DNA of 57,764 nucleotides, taken from NCBI GenBank assembly GCA_964569865.1, contig CAZMVQ010000006.1, positions 1-57,764 of the forward strand, given 5' to 3'. The notes beneath the pieces were generated by a model, which saw only the letters and a program-made list of their open reading frames with translations, had not been told where the DNA came from and did not search any database. This DNA is from DROE01 sp964569865 (GTDB lineage Bacteria; Pseudomonadota; Alphaproteobacteria; Rhizobiales; Devosiaceae). Position numbers and translations under genes: made by a program. Positions 34,244 through 44,408 of the stretch are shown here, piece after piece (positions within the stretch are counted from its first letter, which is position 1; each line of letters begins with the position of its first letter).

Positions 34244-35389
34244 TTATTGACCCATTCTTTCAAACAGACCTTTGAGTTTGGAAAAAAACCCCGAAGAAGT
34301 AGGACTATTGTCATTGGTTGATATGGAGGCCAGCTCTTCCAGCAACTCTCTTTGTTGCTTGTTTAGTTTTTGGGGCGTTTCCACATCCATTTGCACGTAA
34401 AGGTCTCCCACTTGAGTGGAGCGCAATATGGGCATGCCTTTGCCTTTTAAGCGCACCCTTTGCCCGGGCTGGGTACCGGCAGGAACTTTTACCCGTGCTC
34501 GCGAACCATCAAGGGTTGGCACTTCAAAATCACCACCTAGCGCTGCCGTGGTCATGGCGATGGGCACCCGCGCATAAATGTCGGCCCCATCTCGCTGAAA
34601 CAGATCATGGGGGGCAAGAGAGATGAAAATATATAAGTCGCCTGATGGTCCGCCCCTTAAGCCAGCTTCCCCTTCATTGGACAGGCGAATTCTGGTTCCA
34701 TCTTCAATTCCACTTGGAATGTCTACAGAAAGGTTGCGACTTTCCTGTTTTCGGCCCTGCCCGGTACAGGTCGTACAAGGCTGATCCATGGTTTCTCCAC
34801 GACCCTGACAGGTAGGACAGGTGCGCTCGATTGAGAAAAATCCCTGAGAAGTTCTAATCTTTCCATGGCCGTGGCACATTTTGCAGGTTGAAACACCGGT
34901 TCCCGGTTTTGCTCCCGATCCTTCACAGGTATCGCATTGCACCATTGAGGGAACATCAACTTCCACCGTTTGCCCGGCAAAAGCATCTTCAAGAGAAATT
35001 TCAAGATTATATCTAAGGTCTGCGCCCCTGAGTTGGGATGATCGGCCGCGCCGTGCGCCGCCACCTGCCGCCCCCATAAAGTCCCCAAAAAGATCTTCGA
35101 ACATATCAGACATGCTGGAGGAGAAATCCGGCCCAAAGCCAGCCGGACCCTGACCTCCGCCCTGCTCAAAGGCCGCATGGCCGAACCTGTCATAGGCAGC
35201 TCGCTTTTGTGGGTCTTTCAGGGCTGCGTAAGCCGTGCCCACTTCCTTGAATTTTTGTTCCGCGTCGCTGTCGCCCGGATTGCGATCCGGGTGATATTTC
35301 ATGGCCATTTTGCGATAGGCGGATTTAAGGGTGGCGCCGTCCGCATCGCGGGAAACACTCAATAATTCATAATAGTCGATTTGGGACAT
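34244..35389 (-). CDS. dnaJ: Chaperone protein DnaJ
   Basis: A 381-residue type I Hsp40. J domain residues 1-70 with HPD in MKYHPDRNPGD; Gly/Phe linker about 75-100; zinc domain with four CxxCxGxG repeats (CDTCEGSGAKPG, CKMCHGHG, CPTCQGRG, CTTCTGQGRK) about 140-210; C-terminal client-binding domains to the end. It stimulates DnaK. It lies downstream of dnaK with a hairpin in the 107-nt spacer. Confidence 0.98.
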   Translation of the reverse strand: MSQIDYYELLSVSRDADGATLKSAYRKMAMKYHPDRNPGDSDAEQKFKEVGTAYAALKDPQKRAAYDRFGHAAFEQGGGQGPAGFGPDFSSSMSDMFEDLFGDFMGAAGGGARRGRSSQLRGADLRYNLEISLEDAFAGQTVEVDVPSMVQCDTCEGSGAKPGTGVSTCKMCHGHGKIRTSQGFFSIERTCPTCQGRGETMDQPCTTCTGQGRKQESRNLSVDIPSGIEDGTRIRLSNEGEAGLRGGPSGDLYIFISLAPHDLFQRDGADIYARVPIAMTTAALGGDFEVPTLDGSRARVKVPAGTQPGQRVRLKGKGMPILRSTQVGDLYVQMDVETPQKLNKQQRELLEELASISTNDNSPTSSGFFSKLKGLFERMGQ

Positions 35390-35455
35390 GGATTAAATCA
35401 ATGGTTGATCTGGTTTCATCAAACGGGTCCTAAAAGAAGGACCTTAAAAGCAAAG

Positions 35456-35482
35456 AGGCGGAGCTTTTTTTAAGCCCCGCCT
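35456..35482 (-). terminator. Hairpin between dnaK and dnaJ
   Basis: On the minus strand AGGCGG-G-GCTT (35482-35472) pairs with AAGC-T-CCGCCT (35466-35456) around a short A-rich loop, followed by CTTTGCTTTT. The T-run is interrupted, so this may be a partial terminator or a stabilising hairpin that sets dnaJ below dnaK. Confidence 0.6.
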
Positions 35483-35496
35483 TTTAAACAGTTCAG

Positions 35497-37410
<1,914 letters not shown>

Positions 37411-37465
37411 TATTTAGCTACCTCTTGTTTAGCAGACTTTACCTTGGAACCCTTTTTCAGCAATT

Positions 37466-37540
37466 CCGCGATGCGATTTTTCTTCGCACAAAGCCCCCAA
37501 TTGGGATTAAAGAATTATACTCAACTATTGAGCATCGCGG
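37466..37540 (-). promoter_or_regulatory. Structured 5' leader of dnaK
   Basis: If transcription starts near 37537, the leader contains a 9-bp long-range inverted repeat CCGCGATGC/GCATCGCGG (37532-37540 with 37466-37474), enclosing three perfect hairpins: CTCAA-TAG-TTGAG (37520-37532), the palindrome CCCAATTGGG (37496-37505) and TGCGA-N7-TCGCA (37472-37488). The last shares bases with the long-range arm, so the two are mutually exclusive. A temperature-responsive function is inference. Confidence 0.5.
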
Positions 37541-37543
37541 CGT

Positions 37544-37572
37544 ATATAAGCAGGGATTGCTTAGCCTTCAAG
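37544..37572 (-). promoter_or_regulatory. RpoH (sigma-32) promoter of dnaK
   Basis: On the minus strand CTTG (37572-37569), 18 nt, then CTTATAT (37550-37544), an exact match to the alphaproteobacterial consensus CTTG-N17/18-CYTATNT. The predicted start is near 37537, about 130 nt before the dnaK ATG. No CIRCE element was seen, so dnaK is probably under RpoH rather than HrcA. Confidence 0.8.
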
Positions 37573-37713
37573 CTCTGATATTGAAAAATGGGCTATTCAA
37601 GGGCTGGTTTATTGCTTCAATTGGGATAATAGAGGTCTGGGCCACAATCTTAATGCCAAAACAGGCACGATATTTTTGTTCTAGTGAATGCAGTTCTTAA
37701 TGGTTGATAAAAT

Positions 37714-38088
37714 ATGAATCGGTTGAAAAAGGCCCTTTATGTATTTTTAGGAGGGCTTAGCCTGACGCTGGGGCTGCTTGGCATTGTCCTGCCGGTGTTG
37801 CCAACAACGGTGTTTTTGTTGCTGGCTGCGTTTTTCTTTGGCAAAAGTTCTCAACGCCTGCATCACTGGATAACAAATCACAAAAGATTTGGCCCCCCGA
37901 TACTTGATTGGCAAAAATATGGTGCAGTTTCCAAAATTGCTCGCATCAGAGCCGTATCAACCATGGTCGGCCTGCTGCTGATATCCATATTGCTGTCTTT
38001 ACCCTTGTCGGTGATTATTATTCAGGGAATAGCAATGGCAGCAGTTTCAGTGTTTTTGCTTACCCGTCCCTATCCGCCGGATTCATAA
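37714..38088 (+). CDS. DUF454 (YbaN-family) inner-membrane protein
   Basis: A 124-residue protein with the DUF454 signature ALYVFLGGLSLTLGLLGIVLPVLPTTVFLLLAAFFFGKSS over residues about 6-46 (two membrane segments) and a third pair at about 75-118. WQKYGAVSKIARIRAVSTM is the conserved cytosolic loop. Function unknown. It is divergent from dnaK and convergent with grpE, an island within the chaperone block. Confidence 0.85.
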   Translation: MNRLKKALYVFLGGLSLTLGLLGIVLPVLPTTVFLLLAAFFFGKSSQRLHHWITNHKRFGPPILDWQKYGAVSKIARIRAVSTMVGLLLISILLSLPLSVIIIQGIAMAAVSVFLLTRPYPPDS

Positions 38089-38113
38089 AGTCTGCTGGCC
38101 TGAAGTCCAAAAT

Positions 38114-38812
38114 TCATGCTTCTTTATCCACATGGCCGGAAAAATCATTTTCGTCCATGTGCGCACTCTGTTCTGGATCAGGTTGGATATCAGGCTGGTT
38201 TTCACTCGTTTGGGGAGCGGTTTTTGGGCCACCCTTGGAAACCCCAACCATGGCAGGGCGCAAAACCCTGTCACCGATTTCAAAACCCATCTGCACCACC
38301 TGCACAACAATTCCGGCAGGAACATCAGGATTTGGTACTTCAAACATTGCCTGATGTTTGTGGGGGTTAAACTTTTCCCCTTCGGCTAAAATCGGCTTAA
38401 CGCCATTTTTTTGCATTAAACGCTGCATTTCCCGATCGGTCATTTCAATCCCTTCAATCAGGGATTTGGTTTGAGCGTCTGCACTGGCGCGAAAATCTTC
38501 AGGAATGACACTAAGCGCTCGCGAAAGATTGTCGGTGGCATTGAGCATATCACGGGCAAAATCTGCAATTGCATAGGCTCGCGCATCTCTGACTTCACGC
38601 TGGGTTCTTTTGCGAAGATTTTCCATATCGGCAACGGTGCGCAGCAGGCGATCTTTTAGCTGGGCATTTTCTTCTTGAGCCGCCACCAGTAATTCGGCCA
38701 TTTCTATATTGCTCGTGTCTATATCACCTTCATCAACATCGCTTTGCAGGCTTTCGCCAAAGGATATGTCTTCTGGAATATTGAATTCAGGTCCGTCTGG
38801 TTTGTCGCCCAT
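38114..38812 (-). CDS. grpE: Nucleotide-exchange factor GrpE
   Basis: A 232-residue DnaK exchange factor. It has the long N-terminal coiled coil (about 40-90, AELLVAAQEENAQLKDRLLR and MENLRKRTQREV), then DNLSRALS, and the beta domain with NPHKHQAMFEV and GFEIGDRVLRPAMVGVSKG. Ends are acidic and low in complexity. It follows hrcA on the same strand, the common hrcA-grpE pair. Confidence 0.96.
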   Translation of the reverse strand: MGDKPDGPEFNIPEDISFGESLQSDVDEGDIDTSNIEMAELLVAAQEENAQLKDRLLRTVADMENLRKRTQREVRDARAYAIADFARDMLNATDNLSRALSVIPEDFRASADAQTKSLIEGIEMTDREMQRLMQKNGVKPILAEGEKFNPHKHQAMFEVPNPDVPAGIVVQVVQMGFEIGDRVLRPAMVGVSKGGPKTAPQTSENQPDIQPDPEQSAHMDENDFSGHVDKEA

Positions 38813-38942
38813 TATTTCCTCAATTTTTTCGATTTCGCCAGATATTTTGGCACAAAGCAGTTTTTCAGTATTGGCATATCGTCCAAATCCGCGCCAAGTT
38901 CAAGTGCAAAGCCCTCAAGATTTATAGTTTGGTATTTCTGAG

Positions 38943-40022
38943 TTATCTTTTTCCCCGCCGGATCATTTCTCCAACCACATGGGCGGTATAATCCACCACC
39001 GGTACAATTCGCGCATAATTGAGCCGCGTTGGACCGATTATTCCCAACACGCCAACAATTTTATCATTGTCATCCTTATAGGGCGAAAGAATAACCGAGG
39101 AACCTGAAAGAGAAAAAAGTTTATTCTCGGATCCGATAAAAATTCTCACCCCTTCAGCGTTTTGCGCCCCTTCTAAAAGGTTCGCCAATCCGGTTTTGTT
39201 TTCAAGTTCATCTAATAATTCGCGCAATCTTTGCAGATCCGTTGAAGCCATGGCGCTATCGATCAGGTTTGATCTGCCCCTTACGATTATTGTGGGTGTG
39301 GCGCTATCGATGGTTTTGCTTAAAGTTGCTACGCCTGCTTCAACAAGGCGCAGGGAAATTTCATCCAGTTCAGCGCGCTGGCCTTTGTTTATTTCTTCAA
39401 TATGCCTGCACGCCTCCAGGATGGTGCGCCCGGCAATATGATGGGAGAGATAATTTGAAGCGCGGGTCAATGCCCCGCTGTCCAATCCGGCGGGCAGGGC
39501 AACGATGCGGTTTTCCACCGATCCATCTTCACCTACCAATACTGCCATGGCGGTTTTTTTATCCAGTTGCACAAATTCCATATGACGCAAAACCATGTCA
39601 GATTTTGCAGCGATGACAACGCCAGCCCCGTGGCTGAGACCTGATAAAAGCTGGCTGGCTTCGGTCAGATAATCTTCCGGGGTGCCATCCTGAGCCGTAT
39701 CAGAAATCTGCTTGGAGATCTGTTGCCTCTCCCCTGCATCCATTGCCCCAACTTCTAACATTGCATCGACAAAAAAACGCAATCCCTCTTGTGTTGGTGC
39801 TCTACCGGCCGAAATATGGGGGGCCTGAATTAACCCCAACTCTTCCAGATCAGACATGACATTGCGAACAGAGGCCGGGGACAGGGCAAGGTTTAACATG
39901 CGTGAAATTTGTCGCGAACCTACCGGCTCACCCGTTTCCAGATAGTTTTCAACGATTTTGGCAAAGATATCCTGAGAGCGGGCATTCAGCACTTTCAAAA
40001 AATCCTGGGACCCACGGCTCAT
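38943..40022 (-). CDS. hrcA: Heat-inducible transcription repressor HrcA
   Basis: A 359-residue repressor. The N-terminal winged helix holds RSQDIFAKIVENYLETGEPVGSRQ and SPASVRNVMSDLEELGLIQAPHISAGRAPT, and the GAF-like domain ends GVLGIIGPTRLNYARIVPVVDYTA. HrcA binds CIRCE operators, usually at groESL in alphaproteobacteria; I found none here. The ATG at 40022 has GGA 8 nt upstream and is preferred to 40031. It is divergent from rph. Confidence 0.97.
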   Translation of the reverse strand: MSRGSQDFLKVLNARSQDIFAKIVENYLETGEPVGSRQISRMLNLALSPASVRNVMSDLEELGLIQAPHISAGRAPTQEGLRFFVDAMLEVGAMDAGERQQISKQISDTAQDGTPEDYLTEASQLLSGLSHGAGVVIAAKSDMVLRHMEFVQLDKKTAMAVLVGEDGSVENRIVALPAGLDSGALTRASNYLSHHIAGRTILEACRHIEEINKGQRAELDEISLRLVEAGVATLSKTIDSATPTIIVRGRSNLIDSAMASTDLQRLRELLDELENKTGLANLLEGAQNAEGVRIFIGSENKLFSLSGSSVILSPYKDDNDKIVGVLGIIGPTRLNYARIVPVVDYTAHVVGEMIRRGKR

Positions 40023-40241
40023 TGCAATCATCCATTTTTTTGTAACATTGGCTCACTTCAAGCCGGTAATCGAATATATAGCTTTGCCGAAAATTTTGTC
40101 ATGGTAATATTTAGGGCGTTTTCGCATATTTTCAAAGAACATATTTATAAAGAACAATTGTCAAACCACATATGCCGCTTGTTATGGAACCTGCGCAAGG
40201 GTATGACGCTGATGAGAAATTTTATCAAAGAAAGAATATAT

Positions 40242-40973
40242 ATGCGCCCCTCCGGACGACAAAATGACCAAATGCGTTCCGTTAAAATCGAGCGCCACAT
40301 AGCGCCTCAAGCTGAAGGATCATGCCTGATCAGCTTTGGCAATACCAAAGTCTTGTGCACCGCTTCGGTTGAAACTTCGCTTCCCCCCTGGCGGCGCGGG
40401 CAGGGCTTGGGCTGGGTAACAGCCGAATATGGCATGTTGCCCCGTGCCACCGACAGACGCACAAGGCGCGAAGCAACCGCTGGCAAACAAAGCGGCAGGA
40501 CGCAGGAAATTCAGCGCCTTATCGGGCGCTCTTTAAGGGCAGTCATTGACATGCAGGCGCTGGGCGAAAATCAAATCATCCTTGATTGTGATGTATTGCA
40601 GGCTGATGGTGGCACCAGAACCGCAGCAATAACAGGGGCTTATGTAGCGCTGGCAGATGCCTTGAGCTGGATGAAAGCGCGTGATCTGGTAAAAACCAAT
40701 CCGCTAAAAACCTCTATTGCCGCTGTTTCTTGTGGGATTTATCGTGGGTCTGAAGTTTTGGATTTGGATTATCCCGAAGATAGCGAGGCTGAAACCGATG
40801 CAAATTTCGTCATGACCGGGGCTGGTGATTTTGTTGAAATTCAAGGCACAGCCGAGCAGACCCCGTTTACAAAAAACCAATTGTTGCAATTAATGGAATT
40901 GGCTCAAAAGGGCATTGGCGAACTAACTCAAATTCAACAACAAGCTCTGGAAATGAAAGATTCGGCTTCGTGA
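40242..40973 (+). CDS. rph: Ribonuclease PH
   Basis: A 243-residue phosphorolytic exoribonuclease trimming tRNA 3' ends. It starts MRPSGRQNDQMRSVKIER and carries GNTKVLCTASVE, EYGMLPRATDRRTRREA, QEIQRLIGRSLRAVID and LDCDVLQADGGTRTAAITGA with the phosphate-binding residues. The long N-terminal extension possible in this frame is non-coding (upstream of the ATG at 40242). rph-rdgB-hemW downstream of a divergent hrcA-grpE is a standard alphaproteobacterial order. Confidence 0.97.
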   Translation: MRPSGRQNDQMRSVKIERHIAPQAEGSCLISFGNTKVLCTASVETSLPPWRRGQGLGWVTAEYGMLPRATDRRTRREATAGKQSGRTQEIQRLIGRSLRAVIDMQALGENQIILDCDVLQADGGTRTAAITGAYVALADALSWMKARDLVKTNPLKTSIAAVSCGIYRGSEVLDLDYPEDSEAETDANFVMTGAGDFVEIQGTAEQTPFTKNQLLQLMELAQKGIGELTQIQQQALEMKDSAS

Positions 40974-41629
40974 CTGATAGTAATTTAGGCGATTCCATAA
41001 AACTTCCAAAGGGCACAAAATTGCTGATTGCCACCCATAACGGGGGCAAATTGGCTGAATTCAAACAATTATTTGCTCCCTTTGGTCTTGATCTGGTTTC
41101 ATCCAAAGAGCTGGGATTGGACGAGCCTGAAGAAACCGGCACGACATTTGTGGATAATGCTCGCATAAAGGCCCATGCGTCGGCCAGCGCTTCAGGGCTG
41201 ATTGCTCTGGCTGATGATAGTGGACTTTGTGTTGATGCGCTCGATGGCAGGCCCGGAGTTTATACGGCGGATTGGGCAGGTGAGCCGCGCGATTTCAACA
41301 AGGCCATGCAAAAGGTTGAAGATGAATTAATCGCCGCTAGAGCTATCGATTCTGCCCAGCGCAAGGGGGCTTTTTTTGCCACTCTTTGTCTGGCACTTCC
41401 AAACGGTAATGACAAAATTTTTGTCGGCGAAGCCAAGGGAGAAATGGTTTGGCCACCAAGGGGCGATCTGGGTTTTGGATTTGATCCCACCTTTATGCCT
41501 GATGGATTTGATATTACTTTTGGCCAGATGAGCGCCGATAAAAAACACTCATGGCAAAAGGGGAAGCCCGGACTTTCCCACCGGGCGCGGGCTTTTGCAA
41601 AATTGGTTGAGGACTGCTGTGATTTCTGA
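40970..41629 (+). CDS. rdgB: XTP/dITP diphosphohydrolase (RdgB/HAM1)
   Basis: A 219-residue house-cleaning nucleotide pyrophosphatase that removes dITP and XTP. The conserved start LLIATHNGGKLAEFK, then ALADDSGLCVDALDGRPGVYTADWAG, GFGFDPTFMPDG and SHRARAF are all present. Start is a GTG overlapping the rph stop (GTGA). It overlaps hemW by a few codons. Confidence 0.97.
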   Translation: MTDSNLGDSIKLPKGTKLLIATHNGGKLAEFKQLFAPFGLDLVSSKELGLDEPEETGTTFVDNARIKAHASASASGLIALADDSGLCVDALDGRPGVYTADWAGEPRDFNKAMQKVEDELIAARAIDSAQRKGAFFATLCLALPNGNDKIFVGEAKGEMVWPPRGDLGFGFDPTFMPDGFDITFGQMSADKKHSWQKGKPGLSHRARAFAKLVEDCCDF

Positions 41630-42779
41630 GCGCTCAAATGGATTGTTTGGAATATATGTGCACTGGCCGTTTTGCGCCGCCAAATGCCCCTATTGCGATT
41701 TTAATTCCCACGTTGCAAAAACCCCGGTGGATCAGGGTGAATTCGTCAAAGCCTATATAAAAGAACTGGCCCATTTTGCCGCTCTTACTCCGGGCCGAAC
41801 TGTGCAATCGATTTTTTTTGGCGGCGGCACCCCATCATTGATGGAAGCTAAAACCGTTGAAACCATTCTTGAGGGTATTGCTAATCACTGGTCGATTGAT
41901 CCGGGTGTTGAAATTACTCTTGAGGCCAACCCGACCAGCGTTGAGGCGGCCCGGTTCAAGGATTATAAAAGCGCTGGCATAAATCGAGTTTCCTTAGGTG
42001 TGCAATCCTTAAGAGATGGGCCATTGGCCAGATTGGGCCGTATGCACAGTGTAACTGAGGCAAAGTTGGCGGTGGGTATCGCCCAGTCAATTTTTGATCG
42101 TTCAAGTTTTGATCTGATTTATGCCCGCCCCAATCAGACTTTGAAGGAATGGGAAGCAGAGCTGAACGAGGCTCTGTTAATGGCCGTTGGGCATCTCTCG
42201 CTTTATCAGCTTACCATTGAGCAAGGCACCAGATATTTTGATTTGCGGGCAGCGGGAAAATTGCCAATGCCAGATGCAGACCTCTCGGCTGATTTTTATT
42301 TGATGACTCAGGAAATTACCGCATCTGCGGGCATGCTCGCCTATGAAATTTCCAATCATGCCCGTATCGGAGAAGAGAGCCGCCATAACCTGATTTATTG
42401 GCGCTATGGTGAATATATCGGGGTAGGTCCGGGCGCTCACGGACGTTTGTTGATTGAGGATATCCGCCATGCCACTTCAACCCATAAACAGCCCAAAATC
42501 TGGGCCGAGCAGGTTATGAAAACCGGCTCAGCGCTGGTTTGTAACGATAAGCTGACTTGGGAAGAGGAGGCGGATGAATACCTTTTGATGGGATTGCGCC
42601 TGCGCGAAGGTATCAGCCCAACAAGGTTCCATCAGCTTTCTGGTCGTCAGTTGGATAAGGGGCAGATTGGTGAATTGGATAGGATTGGCTTTGTTGAAAC
42701 TTTGCCCAATGGCAATCTAAGGGTTACCGATAAGGGCTGGCCGGTTCTGGACGCGGTGGTTGCCGATTTAGCGATGTAG
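41619..42779 (+). CDS. hemW: Radical SAM heme chaperone HemW
   Basis: A 386-residue radical SAM protein of the HemW family (coproporphyrinogen-III-oxidase-like), which inserts heme into respiratory enzymes. The cluster motif is C-AAK-C-PY-C in HWPFCAAKCPYCDFNSH; FFGGGTPSLM, EANPTS and NRVSLGVQSL follow. It lacks the extra N-terminal cysteine of true HemN. I chose the GTG at 41619, which overlaps the rdgB end, rather than the earlier in-frame start at 41595. A hairpin repeat begins right after the stop. Confidence 0.94.
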   Translation: MISERSNGLFGIYVHWPFCAAKCPYCDFNSHVAKTPVDQGEFVKAYIKELAHFAALTPGRTVQSIFFGGGTPSLMEAKTVETILEGIANHWSIDPGVEITLEANPTSVEAARFKDYKSAGINRVSLGVQSLRDGPLARLGRMHSVTEAKLAVGIAQSIFDRSSFDLIYARPNQTLKEWEAELNEALLMAVGHLSLYQLTIEQGTRYFDLRAAGKLPMPDADLSADFYLMTQEITASAGMLAYEISNHARIGEESRHNLIYWRYGEYIGVGPGAHGRLLIEDIRHATSTHKQPKIWAEQVMKTGSALVCNDKLTWEEEADEYLLMGLRLREGISPTRFHQLSGRQLDKGQIGELDRIGFVETLPNGNLRVTDKGWPVLDAVVADLAM

Positions 42780-42780
42780 T

Positions 42781-42827
42781 GCTGCCAAGAAAAGTGCTCT
42801 TGCGGTTTTCTGGTTCGGCAGCGCGAC
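42781..42827. repeat. REP-like hairpin element, copy 1
   Basis: About 47 bp. Outer stem GCTGCC/GGCAGC (42781-42786 with 42817-42822), inner stem AGAAAA/TTTTCT, loop GTGCTCTTGCGG, and a downstream GCGAC. It starts immediately after the hemW stop, between convergent genes. A second, differing copy lies after yraN. Confidence 0.8.
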
Positions 42828-42965
42828 TACCAATAAATTAGTTTAGTCAAAGCGCTACCAGAAAAAAACCCTTAGGTTGGAATGCCCCTCGTACGGTTAG
42901 GCGATTTTAAAACATTTCAATTGTGCTCAGCGAGACGGATAAAATTCCCACCCCCAACTTTTATC

Positions 42966-44231
42966 CTAAGGAATTAGCGGCTCATCAATCCGCTGCGATC
43001 CGCCAATAACTACCTGTTTCATAACCAGCGCATATTGTGATCGACCATCGCCAAAGAAGCGAAACAGGCCATCGCGTCCGTTAAATCCGGATGGTCTGGT
43101 TAAAACATTTTGCGCATAACGAGGTTGGCTCTGGCTTAAGGTTTGCGAATTGGCCAACAAAACCGCAGTATATGAAATTGTGGAGAGCGCATGGGGCGTA
43201 GCACCAAACTGAGCCTCATAGGCAGGTCTTAGGGCGGCAAGGCCGGCTTCATCCACTGCCGGATAAACAGCGCCAACCAAAAACGCTGTTTGGGGAATTT
43301 GCAAATCACCCGACCAGTCCAAAGAGCCAATGATTGTTATGTTATCTTTGTCTAAACCTGCCTCTTCCATCAAAACCCCAAAGCTTGATGCGGTAGCCCG
43401 ATCCGGTAAAAACACGGTATCGATGGCGCCAGAACTTAAGAACGGTAAAATTTGATCAATTACATCGCGGGCTTCACCTTCGTTGGAAAAGCGATAGATT
43501 GCCCGAACGGCGATGCCAAGGTCGCCGCTGGCCTGACGAAATGCGCCATTTTGAATATTGCCAAATTCTGTGTTGGGAATAATTGCCGCAAACGCCTGCC
43601 TGCCCTGGGACTGGGCATAGGCCAAAGATCTTTTTACCTCGGTTTCCGGCAAAACATTCAAAAGATAAACACCTTGAGATGCAGCACCTGAATTATTTGA
43701 AAATCCGATTAATGGAATGCCTGAGGAGCGCGCTACAGCACCGGCCGCCCTAACGCTTTCTGCCTTTAAGGGGCCAAGAATAACGCTTGCGCCCCCTCTT
43801 ATTGCTTCACTGGCTCTTGCGGCAGCGACGGATGGATTTCCGGCCGTATCCATGATTGTCAGAGTGATGTTGGAGCCGATATTGGGGCTTTGAGCAATAA
43901 AATCCATCGCCAGTTTGGCAGAATTGGCCATGGATTGACCAACACTTGCCACATCACCGCTAAGGGGCAATAGCATGGCAACGCTAACGGCACCGGTTCC
44001 AAGCACTTGGCCCTCACCGGGCATAACACCATCCAGAGGAGCCGGAGCCGGCAGGGTTTGAAATGGATTTGAAACCTGAGGAAAGCCAACACTTGAGCAA
44101 CCTGTAATTGCTGCCAGCAAAACCGCACCCATAGTTATTTTTGTCGGTTTAAGGCGTGCAAATCGCGCTATATGTGCGCCAAAACTGGATGCCTTTTTAT
44201 GGAGTGTTACGTAAATAGCGCTATCCAACAC
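42966..44231 (-). CDS. LpoA-like penicillin-binding-protein activator lipoprotein
   Basis: A 421-residue lipoprotein: charged N-terminus, hydrophobic run and lipobox AITGC near residue 45, then a type I periplasmic-binding fold (about 85-400) as in LpoA and Leu/Ile/Val-binding proteins. VAMLLPLSGDVASVGQSMANSAKLAMDFI and VILGPLKAESVRAA are typical. E. coli LpoA activates PBP1A but has an extra N-terminal TPR domain that is missing here. Start is a GTG with AGAGGA about 5 nt upstream; an internal start nearer the signal peptide is possible. Neighbours rsmI and yraN also flank lpoA in E. coli. The activator role is inference. Confidence 0.82.
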   Translation of the reverse strand: MLDSAIYVTLHKKASSFGAHIARFARLKPTKITMGAVLLAAITGCSSVGFPQVSNPFQTLPAPAPLDGVMPGEGQVLGTGAVSVAMLLPLSGDVASVGQSMANSAKLAMDFIAQSPNIGSNITLTIMDTAGNPSVAAARASEAIRGGASVILGPLKAESVRAAGAVARSSGIPLIGFSNNSGAASQGVYLLNVLPETEVKRSLAYAQSQGRQAFAAIIPNTEFGNIQNGAFRQASGDLGIAVRAIYRFSNEGEARDVIDQILPFLSSGAIDTVFLPDRATASSFGVLMEEAGLDKDNITIIGSLDWSGDLQIPQTAFLVGAVYPAVDEAGLAALRPAYEAQFGATPHALSTISYTAVLLANSQTLSQSQPRYAQNVLTRPSGFNGRDGLFRFFGDGRSQYALVMKQVVIGGSQRIDEPLIP

Positions 44232-44250
44232 AAAGTTCCTCTAATCAGTT

Positions 44251-44268
44251 CTAGGGTTCTGGCCCTAA
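44251..44268. repeat. Copy C of the TAGGG...CCCTA palindrome
   Basis: CTAGGGTTCTGGCCCTAA, with TAGGG and CCCTA arms, lies 20 nt upstream of the LpoA-like GTG, in the spacer shared with rsmI. This copy is near gene starts, unlike the others. Confidence 0.5.
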
Positions 44269-44408
44269 TGGTTTTAATTATCTCAATTGGTCAGAATGAT
44301 GTTCACAATTTTTGATCATGGGCAACCGATAACCTAACCCAACTATACATTCAACTTATCGATGGTTAAAGCTGTGACTTCCTGTTTCACCAGACAAAAG
44401 GAATATTG

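Noticed and set aside
39909..40241. N-terminal extension of RNase PH by 111 residues
   Set aside because: It overlaps hrcA on the other strand. RNase PH proteins start at the MRPSGR motif, which is the ATG at 40242.
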